Assembly (NCBI RefSeq): GCF_000732925.1
Contig: NZ_CP008953.1
Location: 2,170,001-2,234,000 of the forward strand
DNA: 64,000 nt
Reading direction: 5' to 3'
Origin: Amycolatopsis japonica
Lineage (GTDB): Bacteria > Actinomycetota > Actinomycetes > Mycobacteriales > Pseudonocardiaceae
In this document: positions 29,407 to 37,795 of the stretch, piece after piece
Numbering within the stretch: position 1 is the first letter of the stretch
Layout: every line of letters begins with the position of its first letter
Made by a program: the position numbers and the translations under genes
The notes under the pieces: model-generated
Told to the model about the DNA's origin: nothing
Databases searched by the model: none
The model's input: the letters and a program-made list of their open reading frames with translations, nothing else

Positions 29407-29691
29407 TCAGGCGCCTTCGACGCCGATGTCGAACGCGGACTCCTTGTCGGCCTTCGAGTACGAGCGGAACGCGATATGCGTGACGGTGCTCAGCACGCCG
29501 GGCACCTTGCCGATCTTCGCCGGGATCAGATCCGCGAGGTCTTCGTGGGCCGTGACCCGGACCGAAGCGACCAGATCGACGTCACCCGCGCAGGAGTAGA
29601 CCTCGCGGACACCCTCGATGTCCGCGATCGCCTGCGCCGCTTCGGGGATGGCATCGGCTTCGACCTGGATCAACACGATCGCCGTGATCAA
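29407..29691 (-). CDS. Stand-alone Lrp/AsnC ligand-binding (RAM) domain protein
   Basis: The 94-aa protein is a single RAM domain (VLIQVEADAIPEAAQAIADI, REVYSCAGDVDLVASVRV) without a DNA-binding part. Such proteins bind amino acids or modulate Lrp-type regulators. The TTG start follows AGGAGGACCCT. Its neighbour at 29729 is encoded upstream on the same strand. Confidence 0.85.
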   Translation of the reverse strand: MITAIVLIQVEADAIPEAAQAIADIEGVREVYSCAGDVDLVASVRVTAHEDLADLIPAKIGKVPGVLSTVTHIAFRSYSKADKESAFDIGVEGA

Positions 29692-29728
29692 AGGGTCCTC
29701 CTACATCGGTGAATCCGGTGCTGAAATC

Positions 29729-31450
29729 CTAGCCCGCCACGCGTTCCAGTGCCGTCGCGCTCGCCGCGAGATCGAGCCACTCCTGCCAGCCACCCGCGAC
29801 GGCGGCGGGCTCCGCCCAGGGTTGTGTCGTGCGCACGAGCCGGACGCCCGGACGGGTCAGCCAGCGCAGGAGGATGCCGATCTCCTCCGGGATCGCGCCG
29901 AAGAGCGGACCGGGACCCGGGAGCACCGTCTCCGCCGAGGCCACGAGCATCTCGACGACCGGCATCGGCGGCACCCCGCGCCGCGCGACCCCCGCCGACG
30001 CGAGCCTGCCGTGCCGGATCACCGCCAGCTCCCAGCCGCCGTTCCCGTCCGGACCGGCGGCGATCAGCTCCGGGATACCCGCCAGCGCCGACTGCCGGTG
30101 CGCCCGGCCGACCGCGCGGATCAGCCCGGCCAGCTGATCGCGATGCTGGGCGGCCTGTTCGTAGTGTTCCGCCGCGGAGAGCCGGGCCAGCTGGTCGGCG
30201 GCGGCCCGCAGCGGCCGTCCGTCCGTGCCGGCGATGAGACCGGACACCGCGAGCACTCCCGGCCGGTACGCCTCCGCCGTCTGCAGCCCGGCGCACGGCG
30301 CTCCGCAGCGGCCGAGTTCCGCGAGGACACAGGGCGTCCCGCTCGGCGCGGTCGCCGAGATGCGCTGGGTGCACGTCCGCAGCCCGGAGGCGCCGGCGAG
30401 GGTGTCCGCGGCGGACCGGGCGTCGGTCTGGGTGCGAAAGGGCCCCAGCATCCCGTCTCGCGGCATGCGGACCACCGACAGGCGTGGGAACGCCTCCTCG
30501 GTCAGCGCGACCCACCAGGCGTGCCGTGGGTTCTTGGAACGGCGGTTGTACATGGGGCGGTGGGCGGCGATCAGCCGAAGCTCCCGGACGGCGGCTTCGA
30601 GCGCGTGCGCGCATTCGACCGCGTCGACCCGCTCGGCCAGCGCGACCATCTCCCGGATCCGCCCCCGGCTCTCCGAACCGGTGAAGTACTGCCGGACCCG
30701 GCGGCGCAGATCGGACGACGTGCCGACGTAGAGGACCTCGTCGCTCGGGCCGCGGAACAGGTAGACGCCGGGCCTCGACGGCAGATGCTCGGCCAGCGAC
30801 CGTTTACGGCGCTGGGCAGCGGTCACTCCGGGCAGGTAGTCCAGCAGCTCTTCGAGGGTGTGGACGCCGAGATTGCCCACCCGTTCGAGCAGCGCGTGCA
30901 GGACGTCGACGGTGGCGCGCGCGTCGGCGAGCGCGCGGTGGTTGGGCGTCGTGCGCGCCCCGAACAACGCCGCCAGCGCGGAAAGCCGGTAGCTGGGCGT
31001 CTCGTCGCGGGAGATGACCCGGCGGGCGAGCCGGACCGTGCAGACGACGGCCGTCTTGGGCCAGTGGTAGCCGTGGCCTTCGCAGGCCGCGCGCATGAAT
31101 CCGGTGTCGAAGGCGGCGTTGTGCGCCACGAGCACGGCACCGGAGATGAATTCGAGGAACGCGGGGAGCACGCGCTCGATCCGGGGAGCGTCGTAGACCA
31201 TCGCCCCGGTGATGCCGGTGAGCTCGACGATCTGGGGCGGGATCGGCATCCCAGGATTGACGAAGGTGGCGAACTCGCCGACCACCTCGCCCGCGCGGAT
31301 CTTGACCGCGCCGATCTCGGTGATCCCGTCCGGTCCGGGTTTCGTCCCGGTGGTCTCCAGGTCGAATACGACGAAAGTGATGTCCCGCAAAGGAGTTCCC
31401 AGCTCGTCGAAGGCGAGTTGCGCCGCGCCGGGCCGCCGTCCGGTGTCCAT
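29729..31450 (-). CDS. DEDDh 3'-5' exonuclease fused to GIY-YIG (UvrC/Cho-like) domain
   Basis: The 573-aa protein has an N-terminal DnaQ-like exonuclease (about 20-190) with FVVFDLETTGTKPG (DxE), VLVAHNAAFDTGFM and NHRALADARAT (HxxxxD). A GIY-YIG nuclease domain from about 220 follows (RPGVYLFRGPSDEVLYVGTS), then a UvrC-like C-terminal part with a Cys cluster (CVLAELGRCGAPCAG). The M. tuberculosis equivalent is Rv2191. The combination suggests DNA-repair incision followed by trimming. ATG 31450 has a TACTCT box 8 nt upstream and no ribosome site. The frame stays open for kilobases beyond it, but that stretch is not coding. Confidence 0.88.
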   Translation of the reverse strand: MDTGRRPGAAQLAFDELGTPLRDITFVVFDLETTGTKPGPDGITEIGAVKIRAGEVVGEFATFVNPGMPIPPQIVELTGITGAMVYDAPRIERVLPAFLEFISGAVLVAHNAAFDTGFMRAACEGHGYHWPKTAVVCTVRLARRVISRDETPSYRLSALAALFGARTTPNHRALADARATVDVLHALLERVGNLGVHTLEELLDYLPGVTAAQRRKRSLAEHLPSRPGVYLFRGPSDEVLYVGTSSDLRRRVRQYFTGSESRGRIREMVALAERVDAVECAHALEAAVRELRLIAAHRPMYNRRSKNPRHAWWVALTEEAFPRLSVVRMPRDGMLGPFRTQTDARSAADTLAGASGLRTCTQRISATAPSGTPCVLAELGRCGAPCAGLQTAEAYRPGVLAVSGLIAGTDGRPLRAAADQLARLSAAEHYEQAAQHRDQLAGLIRAVGRAHRQSALAGIPELIAAGPDGNGGWELAVIRHGRLASAGVARRGVPPMPVVEMLVASAETVLPGPGPLFGAIPEEIGILLRWLTRPGVRLVRTTQPWAEPAAVAGGWQEWLDLAASATALERVAG

Positions 31451-31546
31451 GGTCGGGCAGAGTAGGGGCGGGCACCGACAATCCCAGGATGCGCGCACGC
31501 CGTCCCATCGAGCGCGCCCCGAGGGCATGGGGCCTACGCTGGAGCG

Positions 31547-32935
31547 ATGCAACCGCAGCCCGCAGTGCCCGAATCGCCCGAGGACGCCACCGGCGGCCCC
31601 TCGGGTGTCGTGGCGTCGGCGGGCGCGACGGAGACGTCCGAAGAGGTGCCTGCCGAAGGCTGGACGGCCTTGCCGGAGACCGTGCGGGAGCGGATCGCCG
31701 AACTGGCGGCCGCCGCCGTCGGGAAACTGCCGGTCGCCGACGTGCCGAGGCAGCTGCGCCCGGTCGCGAAGTTCGCCCCGGCGAAACGCGCGAAACTCGG
31801 CGGGACGGCGTTGCTCACCGCGTTGGGGGAGTCTTCGCAGTTCCGGGTCGCGGTCACCGAATGGCTGCGTGATCACCGCAAGGACGCCCTCGATCCGAAC
31901 GCCCCCGATTCCGTCGCCGCGGCGGCCGCCGCCGTGCTGCTCGGCGAGGCGGGCGCGGCCGGACGGGTCCGGCTGGTGGCGAAGAACGCCGAGGAGACGG
32001 CGTTGCGCGCCGAACGCGACGCCGCGCTGGCGCGCAACCAGCGGCTTGAGACCGAACTGGCGCAGCTGCGTGAAGAACTGCGCGAAGCCAAGGAGATCGC
32101 CGGTAGTGCGCGAGGCGAACGCGACGCCGAGGTCGAGAAGCTGTTGAAGCGCCTGCGGGAACAAGGTGTCCAGCTGCGCCAGGCGAAGGACGCCGTCGCC
32201 GAGGCGCACGCTCGGCTGGAGAGCGGAGGCGCCGAAAGCGCCGAAGAGATCAAGGCGCTGAAGGCCCAGTTGGACCGTGAGAGGCAGCGTGTCGCGACAG
32301 AGCGGGCGCGGGCGGAGAAGGCCGTCACGGACGCCGAGATCGCCCGTCAGTCGGCCCGTGAGGCGCGTCAGGCCGACGAGGTGAGACTCGGGCTGCTGCT
32401 GGACACGATCGAGGGCGCCGTCGGCGGGCTGCGCCGCGAACTTTCGGTGAGCGCGCGGGGTCAGCGTCCGGCGGACATGGTGCGCGGCGCGACGTCGGGT
32501 CTCGGGGCGGGCGGCAAGATCCAGGACGTCACCGCGCTCGACCGGCACCTCGCGCTGCCCAACGTGCACCTGATCGTCGACGGCTACAACGTCACGAAGA
32601 CCGGTTATCCGGAGCTGGCGCTGTCCGACCAGCGCGACCGGCTGATCCACCAGCTTTCCGCGCTCGCCGCGCGGACTTCGGCCGAAGTCACCGTCGTGTT
32701 CGACGGTGCCGGCGTGCTTTCCGTGCCCGCCGCGGTGCCGCGCGGGGTGCGGGTGCTGTTCTCCGAACGCGGCGTGCTCGCGGACGACGTCATCCGGTCC
32801 CTCGTCGCGGCCGAGCCGCCGGGGCGGCCGATGGTGGTCGCGAGCACGGACCGGGCGGTGGCGGATTCGGTGCGGGGCAAGGGCGCGCATCCGGTGCCGT
32901 CGGCGGTGCTGGTGTCGCGGCTCAGCCGGGTGTGA
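31547..32935 (+). CDS. NYN (YacP/Rae1-like) domain protein with coiled coil
   Basis: The 462-aa protein has an acidic N-terminus, a helical domain (about 45-140), a long coiled coil (about 150-285, rich in Glu, Arg, Ala and Gln) and a C-terminal NYN nuclease-fold domain beginning HLIVDGYNVTKTGYPELALS with VVFDGAG and VASTDRAVADSV. The Asp residues are those of PIN/NYN ribonucleases, so RNA cleavage or binding is likely, perhaps on ribosomes. The ATG is divergent from the exonuclease gene by 96 nt. Confidence 0.85.
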   Translation: MQPQPAVPESPEDATGGPSGVVASAGATETSEEVPAEGWTALPETVRERIAELAAAAVGKLPVADVPRQLRPVAKFAPAKRAKLGGTALLTALGESSQFRVAVTEWLRDHRKDALDPNAPDSVAAAAAAVLLGEAGAAGRVRLVAKNAEETALRAERDAALARNQRLETELAQLREELREAKEIAGSARGERDAEVEKLLKRLREQGVQLRQAKDAVAEAHARLESGGAESAEEIKALKAQLDRERQRVATERARAEKAVTDAEIARQSAREARQADEVRLGLLLDTIEGAVGGLRRELSVSARGQRPADMVRGATSGLGAGGKIQDVTALDRHLALPNVHLIVDGYNVTKTGYPELALSDQRDRLIHQLSALAARTSAEVTVVFDGAGVLSVPAAVPRGVRVLFSERGVLADDVIRSLVAAEPPGRPMVVASTDRAVADSVRGKGAHPVPSAVLVSRLSRV

Positions 32936-32942
32936 AGCGTGT

Positions 32943-32984
32943 CGTGAGTGGTAAGGACGGTTAGAACCGTCCTTACCACTCACG
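32943..32984. repeat. Palindrome CGTGAGTGGTAAGGACGGTT, 20-bp perfect arms
   Basis: Exact arms 32943-32962 and 32965-32984 lie around AG. It sits between the NYN gene and the convergent AbiEi-like gene and overlaps the latter's stop codon (TGA inside the arm). Confidence 0.9.
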
Positions 32985-33972
32985 AGCACCTCGGGCAGGT
33001 GACCCGCTCGGCCGTCGGTCGCCACCCCTCCCGCAACAGGACCGTCCGTACCTCGGCCGCGACTTGGCACGGCGAATTCCGGACGTCCCGCCAGCCGTAG
33101 ACCAGACGGGCCCGGCCGGCGAGTTCGGCCGCGTTGTCCCGCCGGCGGTCCCGGAACGCGACGGCGGCCATCGCGTGGGTTGCCCGCCCATCCAGACGGA
33201 CGGTCAGCGCCGCGCCTCGTGAGTCGTAGGTGACGTCTTCCCACAACGTCTTCCCGTCGACCTTGACCGCTGTCTGCCGGTCGCCCGGCGGCAGGCCGTG
33301 CCTTTCCTCCACCTGCTCTTTGAACTCCACTTCGAGCGCTGACATGAGGCCTCCGGCAACCAATTCGAGACCTCGCTGGATCTCGGCGCGGAAGCGGAAA
33401 GGCGGACGCGACGAGACGCAGTCCCGCATCGCGGAGACCGGGACTTTGCTCCGGCTGACGAGGTCGACGACGACGTTCACCGCGTCCCGTGCGCCGGCCT
33501 GGGAGACCGCCAGATCGACGATCGTGTCCGTAGGTTTGGTACGCGGCGGCCATGTCTCGGCCGCGGAGTGCGGGAGCGCTCGCGACCTGTGCACCTTCAC
33601 CAGTGAAGGCTGGGAAATCGCGGAACTGGAATAGGGCACGGTGATCTCGATCGGACCTTCCTCGACCGGCAGGAGACGCCACTCCTCGGCCGCGGTGCGA
33701 TGGCTCAGCACCGCGTGCCCGCCTCCGTAGCGGAGCGCGGCATGAACCCTGGCCTGCCTTGGGAGAAGACCGGTGAAAGTCGCGTAAACCCGCGGTAGTA
33801 CACGCTGCCAGCGTCCTGCCTCGAGGTTCGCGACGATGGCGGCCTTGCTGTGTCCATAGGCCAGAAGCTGCGCTCTGGTCACGATGCCGTGCTGTTCCTG
33901 AATCAGGACCGGCCAGCTCGGTCGTTGTTCGGCCGGGATGGCTTCTTCCGACCAGCGTCTGTGTAGGGGCAC
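32980..33972 (-). CDS. AbiEi-antitoxin-domain / DUF559-like protein, 330 aa
   Basis: The N-terminal part (IQEQHGIVTRAQLLAYGHSK, then AGRWQRVLPRVYATFTG) is the AbiEi_4-type winged-helix domain found in many actinobacterial proteins. The C-terminal region (VEFKEQVEERHGLPPG, TVRLDGRATHAMAAVAFRDR) resembles the Vsr-like DUF559 endonuclease fold, and a terminal CPRC may bind metal. No AbiEii nucleotidyltransferase toxin lies next to it, so it is not a classical toxin-antitoxin pair. GTG 33972 is a tentative start. Confidence 0.65.
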   Translation of the reverse strand: MPLHRRWSEEAIPAEQRPSWPVLIQEQHGIVTRAQLLAYGHSKAAIVANLEAGRWQRVLPRVYATFTGLLPRQARVHAALRYGGGHAVLSHRTAAEEWRLLPVEEGPIEITVPYSSSAISQPSLVKVHRSRALPHSAAETWPPRTKPTDTIVDLAVSQAGARDAVNVVVDLVSRSKVPVSAMRDCVSSRPPFRFRAEIQRGLELVAGGLMSALEVEFKEQVEERHGLPPGDRQTAVKVDGKTLWEDVTYDSRGAALTVRLDGRATHAMAAVAFRDRRRDNAAELAGRARLVYGWRDVRNSPCQVAAEVRTVLLREGWRPTAERVTCPRCS

Positions 33973-34126
33973 ACGTCCACGGTGGCCGGGCGACAGGGCG
34001 ACAAGGAAACGCCGCCGAAAGTTGTGGATGGAAGGACCGGTTGTGGACAACTCGGGTCTCGGAGGCCCGAAACTGTCGGTGGTCGCTCTTAATGTGCACC
34101 TCACCACTGAAAGTGAGGAGTCCGAG

Positions 34127-34369
34127 ATGGACGACAAGGCCATCGCCGATATAGCCGACATAGAGACTCTCGTCATCGATTGCGACCGGTGCGCGGTCCG
34201 CGGTGACGCATGTCATGACTGTGTCGTCAGCGTCCTTCTCGGTGCGCCGCTCGCGCTCGAATGGGACGCCGACGAGCGGAAAGCGGTCGACGCGCTCGCC
34301 GACGCCGGGATGGTCCCGCGCCTCCGGATGGTCGAGATCGTGGAGCAGGAGCGCCGGAAATCGGCCTGA
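34127..34369 (+). CDS. Small conserved Cys-rich protein, 80 aa
   Basis: MDDKAIADIADIETLVIDCD is followed by CAVRGDACHDCVVSVLLG, giving four Cys in a compact cluster that could bind metal. Similar short proteins are conserved across actinobacteria upstream of NlpC/P60 genes. The ATG follows GTGAGGAGTCC. Function unknown. Confidence 0.75.
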   Translation: MDDKAIADIADIETLVIDCDRCAVRGDACHDCVVSVLLGAPLALEWDADERKAVDALADAGMVPRLRMVEIVEQERRKSA

Positions 34370-34449
34370 GGACACGCCTCGACCGGGGTATTCGACGAGT
34401 GGTCGATCCGATCGGGTGAACGGTAGGTAGTCGTGATCGGCCCCAGGTT

Positions 34450-34464
34450 GTAACGCCCGTCACA
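34450..34464 (+). promoter_or_regulatory. Candidate MtrA site (9-bp-spaced direct repeat)
   Basis: GTAACG-CCC-GTCACA is a direct repeat with 9-bp period, like the GTCACAgcg repeats bound by the response regulator MtrA upstream of cell-wall hydrolase genes in mycobacteria. It lies in the 446-nt region before the NlpC/P60 gene. Confidence 0.4.
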
Positions 34465-34677
34465 CCTTTCCGCTCATGCTGGTCCGAAGGTGTTTCGGCG
34501 CATCACGGAGAGTTTTTGCGCTTCCCATGGTGGACGCGGTGCCCGTGGTTTCGTAACCTGTCCGAGATCTCGTGGCCGGAAGTCGTCGCCAGACGGCGAC
34601 ACGGGATCGCCACTGAGGCAGCTTTGTCGGGGAGCTGCACCGGAACCAGCCACGCGCCAAACCTGTTGCGATAGCAC

Positions 34678-34792
34678 TCGGCCAGGCGCGAGGCGGGAAC
34701 GCGGGGAACCGCGCGGGCCTCACGGTCGGCGTCGCGGCTTCGCGGAAGAGGGCCCCCGACCTCTTCGTCCCGGGTTCCGAGTCGGTGGCCGA
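34678..34792 (+). ncRNA. Structured leader, candidate c-di-AMP (ydaO-type) riboswitch
   Basis: The region upstream of the NlpC/P60 gene can fold into a multibranched structure: TCGGCCA (34678-34684) with TGGCCGA (34786-34792), GGAAC with GTTCC near 34696 and 34774, a CGCGG-GGAA-CCGCG hairpin and a GAAGAGG/CCTCTTC hairpin. It has GGGGAACC and CCGACAGC stretches recalling conserved ydaO elements. ydaO riboswitches precede NlpC/P60 and Rpf genes in other actinobacteria. I could not run a covariance search, so this is tentative. The rest of 34370-34815 shows no gene. Confidence 0.35.
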
Positions 34793-34815
34793 CAGCAAAG
34801 GAGACACGCGCGACC

Positions 34816-35868
34816 GTGCAGTCGCATCCAGTCAAGCGCGTGGTGTCAGGAGCTTTGGCCGCGGCCGCGGTGATCACCGCGGTGACAGTGGCCCAGCCTT
34901 CAGCCACCGCTGCCCCAGGCCCCGCCCTCCAGCAGCCCCCGTCCGGCTCGGACGCGCTCGCCAAGTACCGCGACCTCGCGGCACAGGCCGAGAAGGCGAA
35001 CGAAGACCTCCTCAAGGCGAAGGACGACCTCGCCGCGAAGCAGGGTGAGCTCGACAAGGCGACCGCCGACGCCGCCGCAGCCAAGGAGCTCGGCATCAAG
35101 GCGGCCGGTGACGAGAAGACCTTCCAGGCCGAGGTGAACAAGTTCGCCGGTGCCTCCTTCACCAGCGGTGTGCAGCTGAACAAGCTGTCGTCGCTGCTGT
35201 CGGGCGCGTCGACCCAGGACTTCCTGGAGCGTTCCTCGGCACTCGAGGTCCTCGCCGCGAACAAGAACACCGCTCTGACCAACCTGAGCGGTGCCGTCGC
35301 CCAGGCCGCGGCCGCGGCCAAGCAGGCGGCGGACGCCCAGAACACGGCCACCGCCGCCCGTGACACGGCCGCCAAGCTGACCACGGACATCGAGGCGCGC
35401 CAGAAGACGCTGAGCGACCAGCTCAAGGAGATCGAGCGGGCCGGCGGCAACCTGAGTGCCTCGGATCGCAACGCCCAGAAGGACAAGGGCGGCGCGTTCC
35501 CCAACCTGCCCGCCCCGGGTCCCGCCGCGGCGGCGGCCCTCGCGGCCGCGAAGAGCAAGCTCGGCAGCCCGTACGGCTGGGGTGACACCGGACCGTCGTC
35601 CTTCGACTGCTCCGGTCTGATGCTCTGGGCGTACAAGCAGGCCGGTCTGACCCTGCCGCGGTCCAGCCGTCAGCAGTCGACCTTCGGCGCCCCGGTGCAG
35701 AGGTCGCAGCTCCAGCCGGGCGACCTGGTGTTCTACAACTCGCCGGTCTCGCACGTCGGCATGTACGTCGGCAACGGCATGATGGTGCACGCGCCGACCA
35801 CCGGTGACGTCGTCAAGGTGTCGCCGCTGCAGAACAACTACGTCGGCGCCCGTCGCCCGACGGCCTGA
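34816..35868 (+). CDS. NlpC/P60 peptidoglycan endopeptidase (RipC-like)
   Basis: The 350-aa secreted protein has a signal peptide (about 1-33, ending ATAAP), a long Ala-rich coiled coil (about 45-215), a linker and a C-terminal NlpC/P60 domain (240-350). The catalytic triad is Cys265 (FDCSGLMLWA), His313 (SHVGMYVG) and His325. It should cleave D-Glu-meso-DAP bonds in septal peptidoglycan, the coiled coil serving for autoinhibition or FtsEX docking as in mycobacterial RipC. GTG 34816 follows AAGGAGA. Confidence 0.92.
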   Translation: MQSHPVKRVVSGALAAAAVITAVTVAQPSATAAPGPALQQPPSGSDALAKYRDLAAQAEKANEDLLKAKDDLAAKQGELDKATADAAAAKELGIKAAGDEKTFQAEVNKFAGASFTSGVQLNKLSSLLSGASTQDFLERSSALEVLAANKNTALTNLSGAVAQAAAAAKQAADAQNTATAARDTAAKLTTDIEARQKTLSDQLKEIERAGGNLSASDRNAQKDKGGAFPNLPAPGPAAAAALAAAKSKLGSPYGWGDTGPSSFDCSGLMLWAYKQAGLTLPRSSRQQSTFGAPVQRSQLQPGDLVFYNSPVSHVGMYVGNGMMVHAPTTGDVVKVSPLQNNYVGARRPTA

Positions 35869-35880
35869 CGAACAGACGAC

Positions 35881-35914
35881 AAGGGGCGGTACCGCGCAAG
35901 CGGTGCCGCCCCTT
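35881..35914 (+). terminator. Hairpin terminator after the NlpC/P60 gene
   Basis: AAGGGGCGGTACCGC pairs with GCGGTGCCGCCCCTT (one mismatch) around GCAA, 12 nt past the stop and followed by a short T-containing run. Confidence 0.8.
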
Positions 35915-35945
35915 TCGTATGCGGAGGGCCAAGTAGCCTGCAGGG

Positions 35946-37103
35946 GTGCTGAGGACCCTGCTGGTGACCAACGACTTCCCGCCCCGGCCGGGCGGTATCC
36001 AGAACTACCTGAATTCGCTGGCCACCCGCCTGCCCGCCGACGACCTGGTCGTCTACGCCCCCTCCTGGGAATCGAGCACCGGCTCGCACGGCGAGTTCGA
36101 CGCCGCCGCCCCGTTCGAGGTGGTGCGCCATCCGACGTCGCTGATGCTGCCGACCCCGGACGTGCTCAAGCGGGCGAAGGAGATCATGCGCGCCCGCGAC
36201 TGCGAGGCCGTCTGGTTCGGCGCCGCGGCGCCGCTGGCGTTGCTGGGGCATCCGCTGCGTTCGGCCGGCGCGCGCCGGGTGCTGGCGTCGACGCACGGCC
36301 ACGAGGTCGGCTGGTCGATGCTTCCCGGTTCACGGCAGGCATTGCGGCGGATCGGCGACACCGTCGACGTCGTCACCTACGTCAGCAAGTACACGCGCTC
36401 CCGCTTTTCGGCCGCTTTCGGCCCGATGGCTGGGCTGGAGATGCTCCCGTGCGGCGTGGACACCGCGCTCTACCGGCCGGATCCGGCCGCGGGCAAGGAG
36501 ATCCGCGAGCGGCACGGGCTCGCCGACCGGCCGACGATCGTCTGCGTTTCGCGTTTGGTACCGCGAAAAGGCCAGGACATGCTGATCAAGATCCTGCCCG
36601 AGCTCCGCAAGCGGATCCCGGACGTGGCGCTGCTGCTCGTCGGCGGCGGCCCGTACCGCAAGACGCTCACCGGGCTCGTCGAAGCGCTGGAGGTCGAAGA
36701 CAGCGTCGTCATCACCGGATCGGTGCCCTGGAAGGAATTGCCCGCGCACTACAACGCGGGCGACGTCTTCGCGATGCCGGCGCGGACGCGCGGGAAGGGG
36801 CTCGACGTCGAGGGGCTGGGCATCGTGTACCTGGAAGCCTCCGCGACCGGATTGCCGGTCGTCGCGGGGAATTCCGGTGGTGCGCCGGAAACGGTGCTGG
36901 ACGAGGTCACCGGGCACGTCGTCGACGGACGCGACGAGCAGCAGCTGAGGGAGACGCTGGCGGCGCTGCTGGCCGATCCGGTGCGGGCACGGCGGATGGG
37001 GGCCGCCGGTCGCGACTGGGTCGGCGAGAACTGGCGGTGGGACACCATGGCGAGCCGGCTCTCCGGCCTGCTCGACGGCGACCCCGTCGCGGCGGTGCGC
37101 TGA
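35946..37103 (+). CDS. pimB: GDP-mannose-dependent phosphatidylinositol mannoside mannosyltransferase
   Basis: The 385-aa GT-B fold protein of family GT4 has an N-terminal acceptor domain (LLVTNDFPPRPGGIQNYLNS, THGHEVGWSMLPGSR) and a C-terminal donor domain (CVSRLVPRKGQDMLIK, LVGGGPYRKTL, and GLDVEGLGIVYLEASATGLP with the EX7E-type glutamates). Length and context next to the RipC-like gene match mycobacterial PimB', which adds the second mannose to PIM1 on the inner membrane leaflet. Confidence 0.9.
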   Translation: MLRTLLVTNDFPPRPGGIQNYLNSLATRLPADDLVVYAPSWESSTGSHGEFDAAAPFEVVRHPTSLMLPTPDVLKRAKEIMRARDCEAVWFGAAAPLALLGHPLRSAGARRVLASTHGHEVGWSMLPGSRQALRRIGDTVDVVTYVSKYTRSRFSAAFGPMAGLEMLPCGVDTALYRPDPAAGKEIRERHGLADRPTIVCVSRLVPRKGQDMLIKILPELRKRIPDVALLLVGGGPYRKTLTGLVEALEVEDSVVITGSVPWKELPAHYNAGDVFAMPARTRGKGLDVEGLGIVYLEASATGLPVVAGNSGGAPETVLDEVTGHVVDGRDEQQLRETLAALLADPVRARRMGAAGRDWVGENWRWDTMASRLSGLLDGDPVAAVR

Positions 37104-37107
37104 GGAA

Positions 37108-37731
37108 TCAGGGTTCGTAGCGCGCCGGATGCTTCGGATCGTCGACGCGGATCACCACGTCCGACAGCGCCGACGGATCGACTTCCTGTTCGTAGCGCGC
37201 GTAAGCGGGGAGCGCCCAGGCGTCCGGCACCCGCCGCCTCAGCGCGCCGGGGGAGAGCCACAAATGCACGCTCAGGTCGAACGCGAGCCCCGCGCCGAAC
37301 AGGAACTCCCCGTCCAGCAGGACGACGCCGCCCTCGGGCAGTTCGACGCGTTCGGCGCGTGTGGCGCGATCACGGACCGGATCCCATAGCGACGGAAGGA
37401 CGAGACCGCTGCCGTCCTCGGCGAGCGGGTCGAGCACTTCGCGCCGCAGGGCGCCGAGGTCGAGCCAGTCGCTGTAGCGCGAGTCCGGGTCCTCTTTGCC
37501 GCGTTCGAAGCGCAATGAAGCGGGGCGCAGGAAGTCGTTCGCCGAGATCCGCAACACCGCGTGACCGGCGATCCGCAGGGGATCGACCAGGGCGTCGGCG
37601 AGTTCTGTGGTGTTGGTCGCACCGGCCGCGCCGTCGACGGCGACCGCGATCCGGCGGCGGCCCGTGATCGAGGTGATGCGTTCGGTCAGTTCGGACACCA
37701 GCAGAGCGGGAGAAATCGGACGGTAGCGCAC
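37108..37731 (-). CDS. Uridine-kinase-like protein with degenerate Walker A
   Basis: The 207-aa protein resembles the uridine kinase/phosphoribulokinase group: RIAVAVDGAAGATNTTELAD at the P-loop position, then DFLRPASLRFERGKEDPDSR, RREVLDPLAEDGSGLV and VVLLDGEFLFG. The loop lacks the invariant Lys (N40 in its place), so ATP hydrolysis or transfer is doubtful. GTG 37731 follows GGAGGATG. It is convergent with pimB and divergent from the SRPBCC gene by 64 nt. Confidence 0.7.
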   Translation of the reverse strand: MRYRPISPALLVSELTERITSITGRRRIAVAVDGAAGATNTTELADALVDPLRIAGHAVLRISANDFLRPASLRFERGKEDPDSRYSDWLDLGALRREVLDPLAEDGSGLVLPSLWDPVRDRATRAERVELPEGGVVLLDGEFLFGAGLAFDLSVHLWLSPGALRRRVPDAWALPAYARYEQEVDPSALSDVVIRVDDPKHPARYEP

Positions 37732-37795
37732 GGGAAGACATCCTCCACCCGGACCGGTGACTGCCGCACGGTACACCCGATGGGATGATGGCCCG

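Noticed and set aside
32980..33972. Complete type IV toxin-antitoxin system
   Set aside because: No AbiEii nucleotidyltransferase gene lies on either side.
31451..34375. Very long open frame on the minus strand continuing upstream of the exonuclease-GIY-YIG gene
   Set aside because: Residues before 31450 are antisense to the NYN-domain gene, show no family motif and lack a ribosome site; high GC content keeps such frames open.
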